DNA of 64,000 bases from Methylomonas methanica (lineage in GTDB: Bacteria > Pseudomonadota > Gammaproteobacteria > Methylococcales > Methylomonadaceae): positions 1 to 64,000 of the forward strand of contig NZ_LUUG01000098.1 in the NCBI RefSeq assembly GCF_001644035.1. The letters are read 5' to 3'. The translations under genes were made by a program, and so were the position numbers. This document shows, one piece after another, positions 38,801-48,643 of the stretch (its first letter is position 1; each line of letters starts with the position of its first letter). The notes beneath the pieces are model-generated. The model did no database searches, had not been told where the DNA came from, and saw only the letters and a list, made by a program, of their open reading frames with translations.

Positions 38801-40528
38801 GTGCTGACTGCACAAGGCCACGCCCGCTTATGTGCTCAAGCGGATGGTGTGACCAATCCAGCGAAGTCCGCCACTGGCCAGCTGTTTAGCCTTGCCGATT
38901 GCGAGAAACTGCAATGTCTGGTGAATGCGGATATCTCCGGCACAGCGAAAGATTCGGCAAACTGCAAAGATACCTTAAGCGCCTTCGCCAGCGACGATGA
39001 GTTATTGGCACAAGCCGGAAAAGTGCTTGAGCATGAATTAACGCAAGAGCGTAAACAAGCCATCGTTAAGCAACTGGAACATAGCCCAGGCAAAGCGCCG
39101 TTTGCTTTGCCGGCCTGGTTGACAGCCTTGTTGACGGTGCTGACAACCGTAGCGGGTGTAGTCGTGGTCAAAGGTGCTTCATTGTTCGGTTTAGCCAGCA
39201 CCGATTTATTGAAAACCGCTATCAGCAAAACCGGCGTTATAGAAGCTGCCGAGCCGGTGGGTACCCGGCAAATCTGGGAACGGCGCTTCGAGCGTTTGAC
39301 CAAGTTGTTGGGTCGGCGCCGGTTGGTGTTGTTTATCGACGATCTGGACCGGTGCAGCCGCGAGCATGCGCTGCGGGTGCTGGAAACCTGTAATTTCTTG
39401 GTCAGCAGCGGCGAGTTGTTCATCGTGATGGGCATTGCCCCTAAATATGTACTGGCCAATGTCAAATTGCATTTCAAGGAACTCGCCGAAGCCTTGCACG
39501 AATTTGATGACAATGGTCCGGCGGCGGTTGGCGTGCCGGCCGAAACTGCGCCAGCCCGAAAACCACGCAGCCTGGCGCGCTTTTATCTGCAAAAATTGAT
39601 CAACATTGAAGTGCCGGTGCCTTCCGCCGGCAGCGAGGCGATGCTGAACTTATTAACCGGCAGCGGCGGCGAAGAGGATAGTCGCGGCCAACGCGAGCAG
39701 CGCTTGCAAACCGTAGGTAACGGGCTGGTTTTGACATTGCAGGGTTTAGTTCTGTTGGCTGCGATGGCTTGGGCGGCTTACCATGCCAGTCAGCCTATAC
39801 CTACCACTCCCAAACCCCTGATTTTGGCAGCGCAGCCGGCGACTGAAGTGGTTGCTAAGCTGGCGGAAACCAACGTCGAGCCTGTCTCCGATCAGCCCGA
39901 CCAGCGTAAAGCCGAGTCCGGCGTCACCTCGTTTCGCGCCGATTTCAAACCCGAACAATTGACGCCCTGGCCGCAACGCATCGGCTATGGCTTGTTACTG
40001 CTGGTTATGCTGTTGGCCGGTGGATTGGTCTGGGTAGGCGTCAACGAGAAGGCGCGAAACTGGCTGGTGGATTATCTGGAAATGGCTTACAAAGCCTTTG
40101 GCCGGGACTGGTTCGGACCAAGGCAAACTCAGGATACGCCGGAGTTTGCCGCAGCCTTGCGGATCTGGTACCCGCTGATTCACCAAACCCAGTCACAGCC
40201 GCCGGAGATTAATTCGCCGCGTACCGTCAAAGCCTTTTTAAACCGACTGCGCTGCTTTGCCAGTCGCTGGCCGAACACGACTGGCGCGCACGGCGAAGCG
40301 CAATTGGTGGCGTTGGCAGCGTTGCATTTTTACTTGGGTGAAAATAATCCTGAAAGTTGGGACAAGTTTTTAGAGGAATTGAAAGTGCAATCTTATGTCA
40401 CGGATTCCTATCTAAAGTTGCAATCGATAGTCGCTGAACATAAAAGACAATTTGGGTTGCCTAGTGACGACGATACTCAACTGTTTAAATATTTCATCGA
40501 GAACCTGGAAATCCATAAGCCGCAGTGA
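35810..40528 (+). CDS. Ycf48-like propeller repeat and KAP P-loop NTPase fusion
   Basis: About 1572 aa. One membrane helix (residues about 24-48) precedes a Pro/Gln/Ala-rich linker, then some 15 repeats of GWAVG...TxDGGxxW type (about residues 85-790), the BNR/Ycf48 propeller family. A further membrane segment leads to a KAP-type NTPase: Walker A GDWGSGKSS near 878, WYNAWHHQEE, two inserted membrane segments near 955 and 1110, and Walker B LVLFIDDLDRCS near 1173. Two more helices lie near 1310 and 1395, before a soluble C-terminal domain. KAP proteins include the phage-exclusion protein PifA. ATG 35810 has AAGGGGGA 5 nt upstream. The role is unknown. Confidence 0.88.
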   Translation: MSGLATKHASATKGAAISAVPRHWLSRPGYWLGWALMLALLSTVIAFQQAPHRNAYRPEPKLSSWNYWGYPIERNAFRRLPAIAGNLNDLAVSEDGQHIWAVGDGGLIIYSTDAGVSWQQGQIGPPAPITPLARADGFWIKAAQAEMPAAEPQQQQSVPTNLDNAPFNVRNADGGEANAAKVINPALDYANQSPVQKSPSAPQEQDLPAAKTNNEPATPTPKNSPQASTVDKAGEPASPPPVQKQKPSGRDPKRANLYSVYFVDTSHGWAVGEDGVILVTADGAKSWQLQTSGTKEILNSVHFVDPAHGWAVGQAGLILATADGGKSWKNQASVAGSHLNSVTFSDELHGWAVGDLGVILATADGGQTWQAQAKNANQIFQSVDFIDNRRGWAVGTGGRIVATTDGGNTWQSQPNQVSQFLHSVRFLKDGLRGWVAGTNGTLAATTNGGLSWRTLNGGTSGELRSVKFLLDGLRGWAVGADGTIVASSDGGNSWQAASQKVFSSVQFMNNRQLGWVIGADGAVLSSTDAGRNWRRQEIQTNQDLFGLHILADGQRGWLTGSNGVIFATTDAGKNWRAQNNNTKMFLFRVQFLNDGLHGWAAGDGGLLVTRDGGKNWQLDPDIWGTLFAMHFSGDGQRGWLADVSGKSDFTEDGGLTWQSQVIGSKAGILDLQFQADGINGWAVGSKGAIFSTSDGGKNWHAQVSTTQQNLRGSAFAGDGSRGWAVGVGGTVVSTTNSGGTWQPQDSDTSANLIDIYADNGGRHAWAVGAAGTLLATSDGGEHWQDPVLPYQRYPAPWYYLSWLPIMLLFSRGLRLQLTDLREPEANDPNLGINPTAISDKPTGPGSRDYLGSLKLAQDLSAFLRNENTQPPLTLAITGDWGSGKSSVMNYLQAELRREGLRPVWYNAWHHQEEQQVLGSILECVRQQATPPLWPWLLPGLWFKLRLLTHRRFWLQLLAAALLTGFCWLAAFSYFHEEAEENQVWHFASHLAGLEQPAVLTAQGHARLCAQADGVTNPAKSATGQLFSLADCEKLQCLVNADISGTAKDSANCKDTLSAFASDDELLAQAGKVLEHELTQERKQAIVKQLEHSPGKAPFALPAWLTALLTVLTTVAGVVVVKGASLFGLASTDLLKTAISKTGVIEAAEPVGTRQIWERRFERLTKLLGRRRLVLFIDDLDRCSREHALRVLETCNFLVSSGELFIVMGIAPKYVLANVKLHFKELAEALHEFDDNGPAAVGVPAETAPARKPRSLARFYLQKLINIEVPVPSAGSEAMLNLLTGSGGEEDSRGQREQRLQTVGNGLVLTLQGLVLLAAMAWAAYHASQPIPTTPKPLILAAQPATEVVAKLAETNVEPVSDQPDQRKAESGVTSFRADFKPEQLTPWPQRIGYGLLLLVMLLAGGLVWVGVNEKARNWLVDYLEMAYKAFGRDWFGPRQTQDTPEFAAALRIWYPLIHQTQSQPPEINSPRTVKAFLNRLRCFASRWPNTTGAHGEAQLVALAALHFYLGENNPESWDKFLEELKVQSYVTDSYLKLQSIVAEHKRQFGLPSDDDTQLFKYFIENLEIHKPQ

Positions 40529-40599
40529 GCCGGAACGGAATATCTGTGAAAAGTAGGGCAGGGTTAATAGCCCGAGTATTGACCCAGTTTTATTGGATC

Positions 40600-40715
40600 T
40601 ATTGATCCGGCCCTTAAATGTTTTAACCGTTCGTGCTGAGCGTGTCGAAGCACAAACAGCCTGTCGACAAGCTCAAGGCGAACGGCTATTAAAACTTCAC
40701 AAGGCCGGATCAATA
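40600..40715. repeat. Nested palindromic intergenic element
   Basis: A perfect 13-bp inverted repeat (TATTGATCCGGCC at 40600, GGCCGGATCAATA at 40703) encloses a second stem in which CCGTTCGTGCTGAGC pairs imperfectly with GCTCAAGGCGAACGG. The inner part resembles the CGAACGG/GTCGAAGC-type repeats common in gammaproteobacterial intergenic DNA. It lies in the 389-nt gap after the KAP fusion. Confidence 0.75.
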
Positions 40716-40739
40716 ATTAGAGATTGTGAAGTTTAGGGT

Positions 40740-40789
40740 GGATAAGCCGTGCGCATCCACCAAGATTGCCGGATGCGCTTCGCTTATCC
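40740..40789. repeat. Hairpin repeat with GCGCTTCGC loop side
   Basis: GGATAAGC-N3-GCGCATCC pairs perfectly with GGATGCGC-N3-GCTTATCC around a 12-nt loop. The GATGCGCTTCGCTTATCC half is a widely seen intergenic palindrome. The rest of this gap (to 40917) shows no gene. Confidence 0.75.
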
Positions 40790-40917
40790 AGCCTACGATT
40801 GTTTTTACGCTGTTTTGACTGGATAGCTTTTGCTTAAATTCCCTTACCTCGGCCCGCTCGCGGAGGGGATTTTCGTAGGGCAAAGGGAGAAATCACGAGA
40901 TAGAGCAGCCCTCACAA

Positions 40918-43014
40918 CTAATTTTTCAGCCATTCCTGGTTCGGTAGCCAATTAGTTATCCATCGCGGTAACTCCCCGGCCGGCATGGGGCGGGCGATGC
41001 CATAACCTTGGGCGTTGTCGCAACCCAGTTTTAGTAGCAGCAAGCCGTGTTCTTCGGTTTCGACGCCTTCGGCTATGACTTGCCGATGAAAGGCAGCGGT
41101 GAGATTGATGATGCCGGCGACGATAGCCAAATCTTCCGGGTCGCCGAGGATGTCGCGAATAAACGATTGATCGATCTTTAAGGTGTCGGCCGGTAAGGCT
41201 TTCAGGTAAGTTAGTGACGAATAACCGGTACCGAAATCGTCCAATGCAAAGCAGACGCCCAGTTTTTGGCATTCCTTCATCACGGCGGTGACCCGGCCAA
41301 TATCCTCCAGCGCCGCAGTTTCCAGTATCTCTAGTTCCAGGCAGTGGGGGCGCAATTGCGGATGGGCGGCAAAGCCGGCTTTCAAGGTGTCGACGAAGTC
41401 GTGGTGCAGTAAGTGGCGCGGGGCAATATTGATACTGATGACAATGTTCAAGCCCATGTCTTGCCACTTTTGTAAGTGGTCCAGAGCGCGGGCCAATACC
41501 CAGTTGCCCAGCGCTATGACCAGCTCGGTGCCTTCTATGTCGGGTAAAAACGCGGCAGGCGATAATAAGCCGCGCTCCGGATGCTGCCAGCGAATCAATG
41601 CTTCCGCGCCCAGTACTTTACCCAGGCGCATATTGACCTTGGGTTGAAAATACAGCACGAACTGGTTATTCAGCAGCGCGGTTTCGATTTGCGTTAAGGT
41701 TTCGCCGCGGATCAGCGCGATCCTGTCCAGTTCCTGATCGAACAGGTGGTAGCGATTTTTGCCACGTTGTTTGGCGACATACATGGCCTGGTCGGCGTGC
41801 CGCAACAGGGTGTCCGCGCTCGCCAGATCGTCCGGATACAGGGTAAGGCCCACGCTGGCGGAAACACAGACCAGGTTGTCTGCAATCGACAGGGGTTCCG
41901 CGACTTTGCAAAGCATGCGTTCCAATACGGCTTCGTATTCGCGGCTGTCGCTAAAGTCCAGTAATAGCAGCACAAACTCGTCGCCGCCGATGCGGGCCAC
42001 GGTATCGCCGGCGCGCAGGCAGTCGCGGATGCGTAGGGACGTTTCAATCAGCAATTGATCGCCCACTTCGTGGCCGAACTGATCGTTGACCGGTTTAAAA
42101 CCGTCCAGATCCAGATAACATACCGCCATATGGTTGCCGGCGCGGTGCGTGTGGGCCAGTGCTTGCGCCAGTCGGTCGGCCAGCAGCACCCGATTGGGAA
42201 TGCCGGTCAGCGGATCGAAATGAGCGATGCGTTCCAGATCGTATTCATGATTTTTCAGTGGGGTGATGTCCGCCGATAAGCCGATGTAATGATGAATTTG
42301 GCCGTCGTCGTCCCGCACCACCGAAATCGACGTCAGCGCGGCGAAGACCTCGCCTTTTTTGTTGCGGTTCCACAGTTCACCGCTCCAATGATTGTTTGTG
42401 TTTAGCGCTTGCCACATGGCTTTGTAAAATTCCGCGGATTGCCGGCCGGATTTGAGCATGCTGGGGTTTTTACCCAAAACGTCCTCGCGCGCATAGCCGG
42501 TAATTCGGCTGAAGGCCTCATTGGCATCGATGATGCGATTCTCGCTGTCGGTAATCACCACGCTATCGTGGGTGTGGGCAAATACGCTGGCCGCCAAGCG
42601 TTGCTCGGCCTCGCGGCGTTGCAGTTCTTGACGAAATTGTTCGCGTTCCAATAGGTTGCGAATCCGCAAGCGGGCAACTTCGATACTGATGGGTTTGGTT
42701 AGATAGTCCGCAGCACCCAAGGAAAAGCCCAAGGCCTCGGCTTGAATTTCGTTTAAAGCGGTAACGAACACAATCGGAATGTCTTTTAACAGCGGACTGG
42801 CCTTGATCCGGCGGCAGGTTTCGTAGCCATCCATATCCGGCATCATGATGTCGAGCAGGATCAGGTCGGGCGGCTCATCCAGCGCCAGTTGCAGGCCTTT
42901 GCCGCCGGAGGTGGCGATTTGAATTTGATAATCGTCCTGTAATGCCAGACCTAACAAGGCCAAATTGGCGGGCGTATCGTCGATGGCGAGAATTTTCAAC
43001 TGTTTGCTGTTCAT
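40918..43014 (-). CDS. REC-PAS-GGDEF-EAL c-di-GMP signalling protein
   Basis: About 698 aa from ATG 43014, overlapping the kinase stop (ATGA). The order is a receiver domain with phospho-acceptor Asp in [11 protein letters not shown] (about residues 50-60), a PAS domain (about 145-255), a GGDEF domain with intact RIGGDEFV, and an EAL domain with [12 protein letters not shown], a [10 protein letters not shown] loop and [10 protein letters not shown]. Both the cyclase signature and the main phosphodiesterase residues are present, so either activity is possible, switched by phosphorylation. It is the last gene of the corrinoid operon. Confidence 0.92.
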   Translation of the reverse strand: MNSKQLKILAIDDTPANLALLGLALQDDYQIQIATSGGKGLQLALDEPPDLILLDIMMPDMDGYETCRRIKASPLLKDIPIVFVTALNEIQAEALGFSLGAADYLTKPISIEVARLRIRNLLEREQFRQELQRREAEQRLAASVFAHTHDSVVITDSENRIIDANEAFSRITGYAREDVLGKNPSMLKSGRQSAEFYKAMWQALNTNNHWSGELWNRNKKGEVFAALTSISVVRDDDGQIHHYIGLSADITPLKNHEYDLERIAHFDPLTGIPNRVLLADRLAQALAHTHRAGNHMAVCYLDLDGFKPVNDQFGHEVGDQLLIETSLRIRDCLRAGDTVARIGGDEFVLLLLDFSDSREYEAVLERMLCKVAEPLSIADNLVCVSASVGLTLYPDDLASADTLLRHADQAMYVAKQRGKNRYHLFDQELDRIALIRGETLTQIETALLNNQFVLYFQPKVNMRLGKVLGAEALIRWQHPERGLLSPAAFLPDIEGTELVIALGNWVLARALDHLQKWQDMGLNIVISINIAPRHLLHHDFVDTLKAGFAAHPQLRPHCLELEILETAALEDIGRVTAVMKECQKLGVCFALDDFGTGYSSLTYLKALPADTLKIDQSFIRDILGDPEDLAIVAGIINLTAAFHRQVIAEGVETEEHGLLLLKLGCDNAQGYGIARPMPAGELPRWITNWLPNQEWLKN

Positions 43015-44663
43015 TCGGTTTGCCCTCCGTCCCAACCCAAGACTGAATAAAGCTGTCCTAATTGCTGGCGTGCCTGGTCGAATTTCATTTCGTTGACCGA
43101 TTGAGCTATTTCGGAAAAACCCAGTTCTACCGCACTACCGCGCAGTAAATTTTGCAATGCCTTGACTTGATTAATGGCATGGAACATGTTTTTCGCAAGT
43201 AAGTTATCGAGTTCGTCCATTAGTGGTCGTATTTCTTGGTTACGGTGAAGCATGGCGATGTCTTCCGTGCTGATCGTCGGGTTGGCCACCGCAAAGACGG
43301 TTTGCTCCGCATAGACAGGCGTATCTCGATGGAGTCCGGCATTGGCTGCCGCAGAATACAGTTCCGCGCACGGGATAGGTAAGCGCTCTTGTTCGGAATT
43401 GTGATTATGAAGTTGACAATCAACGAGGTCGCAGCGAATTTTGAACCAGAACCGGGCGCCCGTGCCGGGACTACTTTCCACACCGGCTTCGCCCTGCATC
43501 AGCCCGGCAAAACGTTGCACGATGGATAAGCCCAGGCCGGTGCCGGCATAACGCCGCGTCGAACTGGCGTCGATTTGGGTAAAGGGTTTAAATAGCAGGC
43601 TTTGCTGTTCGGTGGCAATGCCGATGCCGTGATCGGTAACTGAAAATTCCAGTTGCGCCTGCGATCCTTGCCGGCGCAACTCCGTAACCTGGATTTGGAT
43701 AACCCCTTGATTGGTAAATTTGATGGCATTACTGACCAGGTTTGAGAGCATTTGCCGGACTCTGATTTGATCCAGCTGGTAGCATTGTTCGCTGGGTCCG
43801 AGCCAGGCGGTTTCGATCCGCAGGTTTTTCTGATGCGCGCTTTCCCCGAACAGCGATTGCACGTCGGTGATGATTTGCCGAGGCTGCGTGGCCGAGTAAA
43901 TCAGCTCCAGCCGATTCGCCTCGATTTTGGACAAATCCAACACATCGTTTAACAGGGTTAACAGGGTTTGTCCGGATGCGAGGATGGTACGGGCGCACTC
44001 TTGATGCTTGCTTGGGTCGCAGTCCGGTAGACTCAACAACTGCGCCATCCCCAAAATACCGTTCAATGGGGTGCGGATTTCGTGCGACATGGTGGCCAGG
44101 AAATTACTTTTGGCCTGATTCGCGCTTTCAGCGATGCGGGTTTTGATTTCGTTGCTCAAAATCAGCGCCATGTGCGAGAAAAACGGCGATAGATAATCGC
44201 GCATTTGCGCCGACCCCAGCATGTCGGTCATTTTGATGGCGCCGATTAATTCTTTGCCTACCTGCAAGGGCATCACCCAAGTGCAGGCAATGGCCGGGGT
44301 CATCCCGCGCAGTAAGGTATGCTGAGAATCCGTGGCTTGTTCGACAAAGCGGCGATGCTGAAAAACTTCTTTGATCAACGGGTCGTCGATATGGTCGATA
44401 ACCTGGCGTTCGCCGGCCAAATTGGCGTAATGAATCTCGCCCTCGTCCAGATAATAAATTTCGACATTGCTGCCGCCCAAACTGCCGCACAAGGCGGTCA
44501 TTAAACTCTCCAACAGTCCTTCGACGCCGGCGATGGGGTTTAACAATTCCACCAGGTGCAGAACCAGATACAGATTGGCTTTTTCTTCCGAAAGCTTGCG
44601 GACGCGGGTTTCCAATTGCTTGACCCGCTCCTCGAGCTCTTGATGGGAAGGTGCTTGAGTCAT
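43011..44663 (-). CDS. GAF-domain sensor histidine kinase in the corrinoid operon
   Basis: About 550 aa from ATG 44663, overlapping the DUF1638 stop. An N-terminal coiled coil ([19 protein letters not shown]) leads to a GAF-like sensory domain (about residues 50-190), a HisKA domain with the phospho-acceptor His in [11 protein letters not shown], and a complete ATPase domain ([24 protein letters not shown]). A C-terminal helical segment of about 100 residues may be a degenerate Hpt-like module. No membrane helix, so it senses a cytosolic signal. The likely partner is the next gene, whose receiver domain overlaps it. Confidence 0.92.
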   Translation of the reverse strand: MTQAPSHQELEERVKQLETRVRKLSEEKANLYLVLHLVELLNPIAGVEGLLESLMTALCGSLGGSNVEIYYLDEGEIHYANLAGERQVIDHIDDPLIKEVFQHRRFVEQATDSQHTLLRGMTPAIACTWVMPLQVGKELIGAIKMTDMLGSAQMRDYLSPFFSHMALILSNEIKTRIAESANQAKSNFLATMSHEIRTPLNGILGMAQLLSLPDCDPSKHQECARTILASGQTLLTLLNDVLDLSKIEANRLELIYSATQPRQIITDVQSLFGESAHQKNLRIETAWLGPSEQCYQLDQIRVRQMLSNLVSNAIKFTNQGVIQIQVTELRRQGSQAQLEFSVTDHGIGIATEQQSLLFKPFTQIDASSTRRYAGTGLGLSIVQRFAGLMQGEAGVESSPGTGARFWFKIRCDLVDCQLHNHNSEQERLPIPCAELYSAAANAGLHRDTPVYAEQTVFAVANPTISTEDIAMLHRNQEIRPLMDELDNLLAKNMFHAINQVKALQNLLRGSAVELGFSEIAQSVNEMKFDQARQQLGQLYSVLGWDGGQTE

Positions 44664-45280
44664 TGGTCGGCGGCAAGCCGGCGTTGAATGGCATCGGCCA
44701 AAACAGTTTCCAGATGCTCCAGGCCGACATCCATCCATTCCAGCGGCAGATCCACAAACCGCGCGGCAGTTTCGGCGGCGGCGCTGAAGTCACCGTTACA
44801 CGGGGTGCGCAGAGCCAGGATGTATTTGTGGCTGCTATGAAATATCTCCCTGATTACCGTCATGTTCGCGCCAAAGCAGGCGGTGATCATCGGTTCCCAG
44901 GTCAACGCCCAATCTTCCAGTAAAAAATAGGCGCCTTTTTCCAGTTCCTGCATGAATAATTCGTAGCCGAGCAGCATCACGATACAGTTTTGGCCGTGGG
45001 TGCGGCAGGTGTGGTGGCCTTCCAGATACTTTTCCATCAACGGGTGGCAGCCGCCGTAAAACACCACGGTTTTCTCGCCGAGTTTCTCGCGTTCTTCCAG
45101 AGCTTGATTCAGCTCGGTTGACAAACGATTCAGGTAATTGTGCAAGGCCGAATCCAGATAATGGGTATGGACGTTCCAGTGATTTTTCGCGATTAATCCG
45201 TCCACTTCCTTACGCAAAATGCCGCAGCCTATCATGGTCAGCGGGGTTTGATTTTCCGGGTGTATTGTGAAGTTTTTCAT
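44660..45280 (-). CDS. DUF1638-family protein
   Basis: This 206-aa cytosolic protein of the DUF1638 family has [15 protein letters not shown] near the N-terminus, [14 protein letters not shown], a C-x-x-x-x-x-N-C pair (CRTHGQNC) and [13 protein letters not shown]. The family is of unknown function and, to my knowledge, often sits with corrinoid-dependent methyltransferase genes in methylotrophic archaea and acetogens, as it does here. Overlaps the methyltransferase gene by 4 nt and the kinase gene by 4 nt. Confidence 0.85.
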   Translation of the reverse strand: MKNFTIHPENQTPLTMIGCGILRKEVDGLIAKNHWNVHTHYLDSALHNYLNRLSTELNQALEEREKLGEKTVVFYGGCHPLMEKYLEGHHTCRTHGQNCIVMLLGYELFMQELEKGAYFLLEDWALTWEPMITACFGANMTVIREIFHSSHKYILALRTPCNGDFSAAAETAARFVDLPLEWMDVGLEHLETVLADAIQRRLAADQ

Positions 45281-46305
45281 GCCAATCTCCCATATTCGAA
45301 CGCGGCAGCGACCATGGCCTGAATATTGGCCTCGGGCACCGCCATCGGCATCACGCCGTTACCGAACAAAAAATGGCCGCCGGTTTTGCCTATTTCGACA
45401 ATACGCTGCACTTCAGCGCGAGTTTGTTCCGCGCTCCAGTGAATCATCTTAATATCGTCGATTACCCCGCAGGTCAGGCCGCGATTACCGATCAGACGTT
45501 TGGCTTCGGCAATGTCGGCGAGCGGGCTGATGTGATGGGCTTTGATGTGAAGTTCATCGAAAACCAAATCGATCACATCGTTAAAGGGGGCCATGCCACA
45601 GTAATAGACGACGCCTTCGCTGCCGCCGGGCAGTAAGTCCCGCCGCATCCAGGGCATCACGATTTGCTCGATTTGTTTACGGCTGACGAAATACGGCGAG
45701 CCGAATGGTGTGGAGTAAATTAAGACATTGGTGCCCAAGGCCCGCAATGCGGCGATTTCCTGTTGACAGAAATCCGAACATTTTCGCAGTAGTTCGTCGC
45801 GGACATCGAATGGACCGAGCAGGAATAACTCCATCCATTTATCCATGCCCATCAATATGGCTGGCAAGGTGGTCGATGCTGTGATGTAGGTGCAAATCGG
45901 ATGCGTGGCGCCGACTTCGCTTTGCAAAATCTGTAGGCTGTCGGAGACGGGTTGCCAGGCTGGTTGTTGGGTAATGTCGGCGGGAATTTCGAGCTTGGCG
46001 ATGTCGTCCAGGTTTTTGATGACGAAGTCGGCGACGTTCGGTACGCCGTCGTCGGCAAACAGGATTTCCCGGCAACCCAGCAATTCCGCTTCCTTGCCTA
46101 CGTAATGCAGGCTCCAGATGTTGTCGTAGCCGTAGCGCCGCCGCATGCGCAGTTGGGCGTCGGCGACATATTCGCCCTTGCTGAAGTATTGCTTGGCAGG
46201 CATACCCAATTCCCGCGCGCCGTGATCGGGCAGATTGCAAAAAACCGGGATGCGAGGTGCGGGGCTGCCGGTCATCGCTGCGGTAAGAATTTCCAGGGGG
46301 GTCAT
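45277..46305 (-). CDS. UroD-type corrinoid methyltransferase, atypical zinc site
   Basis: 342 aa from ATG 46305, of the uroporphyrinogen-decarboxylase-like methyltransferase family (MtaA/MtbA/CmuA type) that exchanges a methyl group with a corrinoid protein. The barrel and C-terminal PEANIQAM segment are conserved. In MtaA-type enzymes zinc is held by H-x-C and a later Cys in a GC motif; here the matching positions read Y234-Y235-C236 and G315-N316, so two of three ligands seem to be replaced (by-eye alignment). A second, substrate-specific methyltransferase is not encoded nearby. Genes on both sides overlap by 4 nt. Confidence 0.88.
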   Translation of the reverse strand: MTPLEILTAAMTGSPAPRIPVFCNLPDHGARELGMPAKQYFSKGEYVADAQLRMRRRYGYDNIWSLHYVGKEAELLGCREILFADDGVPNVADFVIKNLDDIAKLEIPADITQQPAWQPVSDSLQILQSEVGATHPICTYITASTTLPAILMGMDKWMELFLLGPFDVRDELLRKCSDFCQQEIAALRALGTNVLIYSTPFGSPYFVSRKQIEQIVMPWMRRDLLPGGSEGVVYYCGMAPFNDVIDLVFDELHIKAHHISPLADIAEAKRLIGNRGLTCGVIDDIKMIHWSAEQTRAEVQRIVEIGKTGGHFLFGNGVMPMAVPEANIQAMVAAAFEYGRLA

Positions 46306-46967
46306 GGCTTGACCTCGCGAATCAAATCGACGATGACTTTGGCGGCGGTGACGCCATCCGGCGCCCAAGCATCCGCGCCGACCTGGATGTACAACTCCGG
46401 ATCGAAACGGTAGGGCGCGCCGCCTACCGCCAGTTTGATTTGCTGTTCCAAGCCGCGCTCTTGTAATAGTGCGCGCACCCCCAAACTGCCTTTTTCGCTG
46501 GTGGCGGTGTGGACCATCATGGCGGATACCGCGATGACCTGAGCGTTCTCGGTCATTGCGGTATCGACGAATTTTTCGGCGCTGACATTGGTACCCAGAT
46601 CGACCACATCCACCATCAGCGATTTCAAACAGCCACTGACAATCCGTTTGCCCAAGGAATGCAGGTCGCCGTAAGCGGCGCCGATCACGACGCGACCTAT
46701 CATTTCCGGCGGTTTACTGAATTTTTCCAGCATTTTTTCGGTGACGTCGGCGGCTATTTGCGCGGTCATGAAATGCTGAGCCAGATTGGCGTCCGGATCC
46801 TTTTCTATTAAAGTCATCATCAATTCGACGGCCGGGATGACTAATTTGAAGACGATATCTTCGGGGCTGAATCCGTCGCTCAAGGCCTGATTGACGACAT
46901 CCAGCGCCGCCTGCTTATCGGTCTCGAATACCGCCTGGTTGTAGGATTGAATATAAGCGTCAAGCAT
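46302..46967 (-). CDS. Methyl-carrying corrinoid protein
   Basis: This 221-aa two-domain corrinoid protein has an N-terminal helical cap (about residues 1-90) and a B12-binding Rossmann domain with the base-on/His-on motif GDLHSLG, whose His103 is the cobalt ligand, then SAMMVHT and VGGAPYRF. It is the size and layout of MtaC/MtbC/MttC proteins, which carry methyl groups on cobalt between two methyltransferases. It lies between the activator and the methyltransferase genes. Confidence 0.93.
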   Translation of the reverse strand: MLDAYIQSYNQAVFETDKQAALDVVNQALSDGFSPEDIVFKLVIPAVELMMTLIEKDPDANLAQHFMTAQIAADVTEKMLEKFSKPPEMIGRVVIGAAYGDLHSLGKRIVSGCLKSLMVDVVDLGTNVSAEKFVDTAMTENAQVIAVSAMMVHTATSEKGSLGVRALLQERGLEQQIKLAVGGAPYRFDPELYIQVGADAWAPDGVTAAKVIVDLIREVKP

Positions 46968-48604
46968 TATTCGTACTCCCCGATAGGCATGGGTTGCAAG
47001 CGTAAATTGTCGATAAAGCGGTTTTCGTATTCGAAAACCCCGCCCAGATTGATCGTGCGCGCCCGTTGGACAATATCATTCAACAGATTTGGCCCGGCTG
47101 GATTCAACAGCAGCTGTTCGCAGCCGGCCAGACTGGCGTTGGCCAGCAGGCTGATCCGCTCGCTGGGCAGCGTCGGCAGTAAACCGACCCGGAATGCACT
47201 GTTTAGATCCAGATGTTGACCAAAACTTCCGCAAATCCATAACCTGTCTAACTCGTTTACTTTTAAACCTGCTAAGGCTAGTAATTGTGCCATGGCAGCG
47301 GCTGTCGATGCCTTGGCACGCTGGAAAATATCGATGTCGCTCGCAAAAATGGCACTTTTTGGCATGTCGGCTTGCAATAAAAAGCCCTGTTCGGTTGGCG
47401 GTTCGGCGAAGCGTCCGGACGGTTTCAGGTGTTTTTTGTCCAGCAGCAACGCAATCGCGTCGATGAATCCGCTGGCGCAGTAGCCGCGCGCCTGGGCATC
47501 TCCTATCGTCTGTAAGCCGCTTGCCGACACTTTGCAAATCGCACCGGCTTCAGCGGTTAAACCGTTGCGCATGCCCACCCCTTCGAAAGCGGGGCCGCCC
47601 GGCACGGAACTGGCCCACAGGTTTGTGCCGTCCCACACCGCGATTTCGGTGTTGGTACCGAAGTCTGCCAACAACATCGGTTGCGATTGTTCAGTAATGC
47701 CGGTGGCGAGCAGGTCGGCCAGTAAGTCCGAACCGATAAAGCCGGCCAGCGGTTGGGCAATGTCGATGTCGGCATGCGGTGTACGCCATATCTGGCGCCA
47801 GGCATCGGCATCGGTGGGCTGGCAGGCGATGGGGCTTTGCCAGTTCTCAGGTTGGTAGAGACTGTCGCCGCTATTGCCGCAAATCAGCGTCAACATTGCG
47901 GTATTGCCGACGATCAACACTTTGCCCAGCGCTGCCAGTACCGGCGTTATTTCGCCCATATCGCGGCTGAGAATATCGCGTATGCCATCCATGATAGCCT
48001 CGCGAGCTTGCTGGCCTATCCGGAGGCAATCTTGAACGTCCAGGCGCTCGGCATCCAGCCGGGTCAGCACGTCCGCGCCATGCGCGACTTGCGGATTGAT
48101 GCTGTAGCGCGTGCCGATCCGGCGCCCGGATTGCCGGTTCCACACGGACAGGCGAATGTGCGTGGTGCCCAGGTCTACCGCCACGCCATAGACATGCTCG
48201 GAAATGGCCGGATTGCCGCTGGCTTGATAAAGCTGGGTCGGGTCCAGACTTTTCCATGCGGAATGCGGCGCTGGATTTTCCAGGTAAAGTTCGCAGTCAC
48301 TATACGCCCGCAATTGGCAAGCCAAACGCATGCCGTTAGCCAGATCTTCCGGTAGCAGCTTTTGCCGTTCCGCCAGGGTCGGCGGATTAAACTCGCCGCT
48401 GACGGTTTGAATCAGACAGGCGCCGCAGGTGCCCAAGCCGCCGCAGGCTGCACGTACGCGTAAATCGGTGGCGTCGAGTACTTGGCGTACCGAGAGGTGA
48501 GGTTTAAGCATTACGCGTAGCGTCTGTTCGTCGCTGCTGACCGTCGCCAGCATATCGCTAGCCGGGGACGCTGTTTGTCCGGCATTGGGAGCGATGGTGG
48601 TCAT
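46967..48604 (-). CDS. Reductive activator of corrinoid proteins (RACo/RamA-like)
   Basis: About 545 aa from ATG 48604 (an in-frame ATG at 48643 is possible; neither has a clear ribosome site). An N-terminal plant-type 2Fe-2S domain has Cys54, Cys60, Cys63 and Cys96. A linker leads to the ASKHA-type ATPase domain (VAVDLGTTHIRLSVW, VGNTAMLTL, LADFGTNTEIAVWDG, CGSFGQHLDL). It uses ATP hydrolysis to reduce inactive cob(II)alamin to cob(I)alamin. First gene of a six-gene overlapping operon. No cobalamin riboswitch is visible upstream. Confidence 0.93.
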   Translation of the reverse strand: MTTIAPNAGQTASPASDMLATVSSDEQTLRVMLKPHLSVRQVLDATDLRVRAACGGLGTCGACLIQTVSGEFNPPTLAERQKLLPEDLANGMRLACQLRAYSDCELYLENPAPHSAWKSLDPTQLYQASGNPAISEHVYGVAVDLGTTHIRLSVWNRQSGRRIGTRYSINPQVAHGADVLTRLDAERLDVQDCLRIGQQAREAIMDGIRDILSRDMGEITPVLAALGKVLIVGNTAMLTLICGNSGDSLYQPENWQSPIACQPTDADAWRQIWRTPHADIDIAQPLAGFIGSDLLADLLATGITEQSQPMLLADFGTNTEIAVWDGTNLWASSVPGGPAFEGVGMRNGLTAEAGAICKVSASGLQTIGDAQARGYCASGFIDAIALLLDKKHLKPSGRFAEPPTEQGFLLQADMPKSAIFASDIDIFQRAKASTAAAMAQLLALAGLKVNELDRLWICGSFGQHLDLNSAFRVGLLPTLPSERISLLANASLAGCEQLLLNPAGPNLLNDIVQRARTINLGGVFEYENRFIDNLRLQPMPIGEYE

Positions 48605-48643
48605 AGTCGATGGAAACCTGTAGGAGTTATAGCGATTGCGCAT

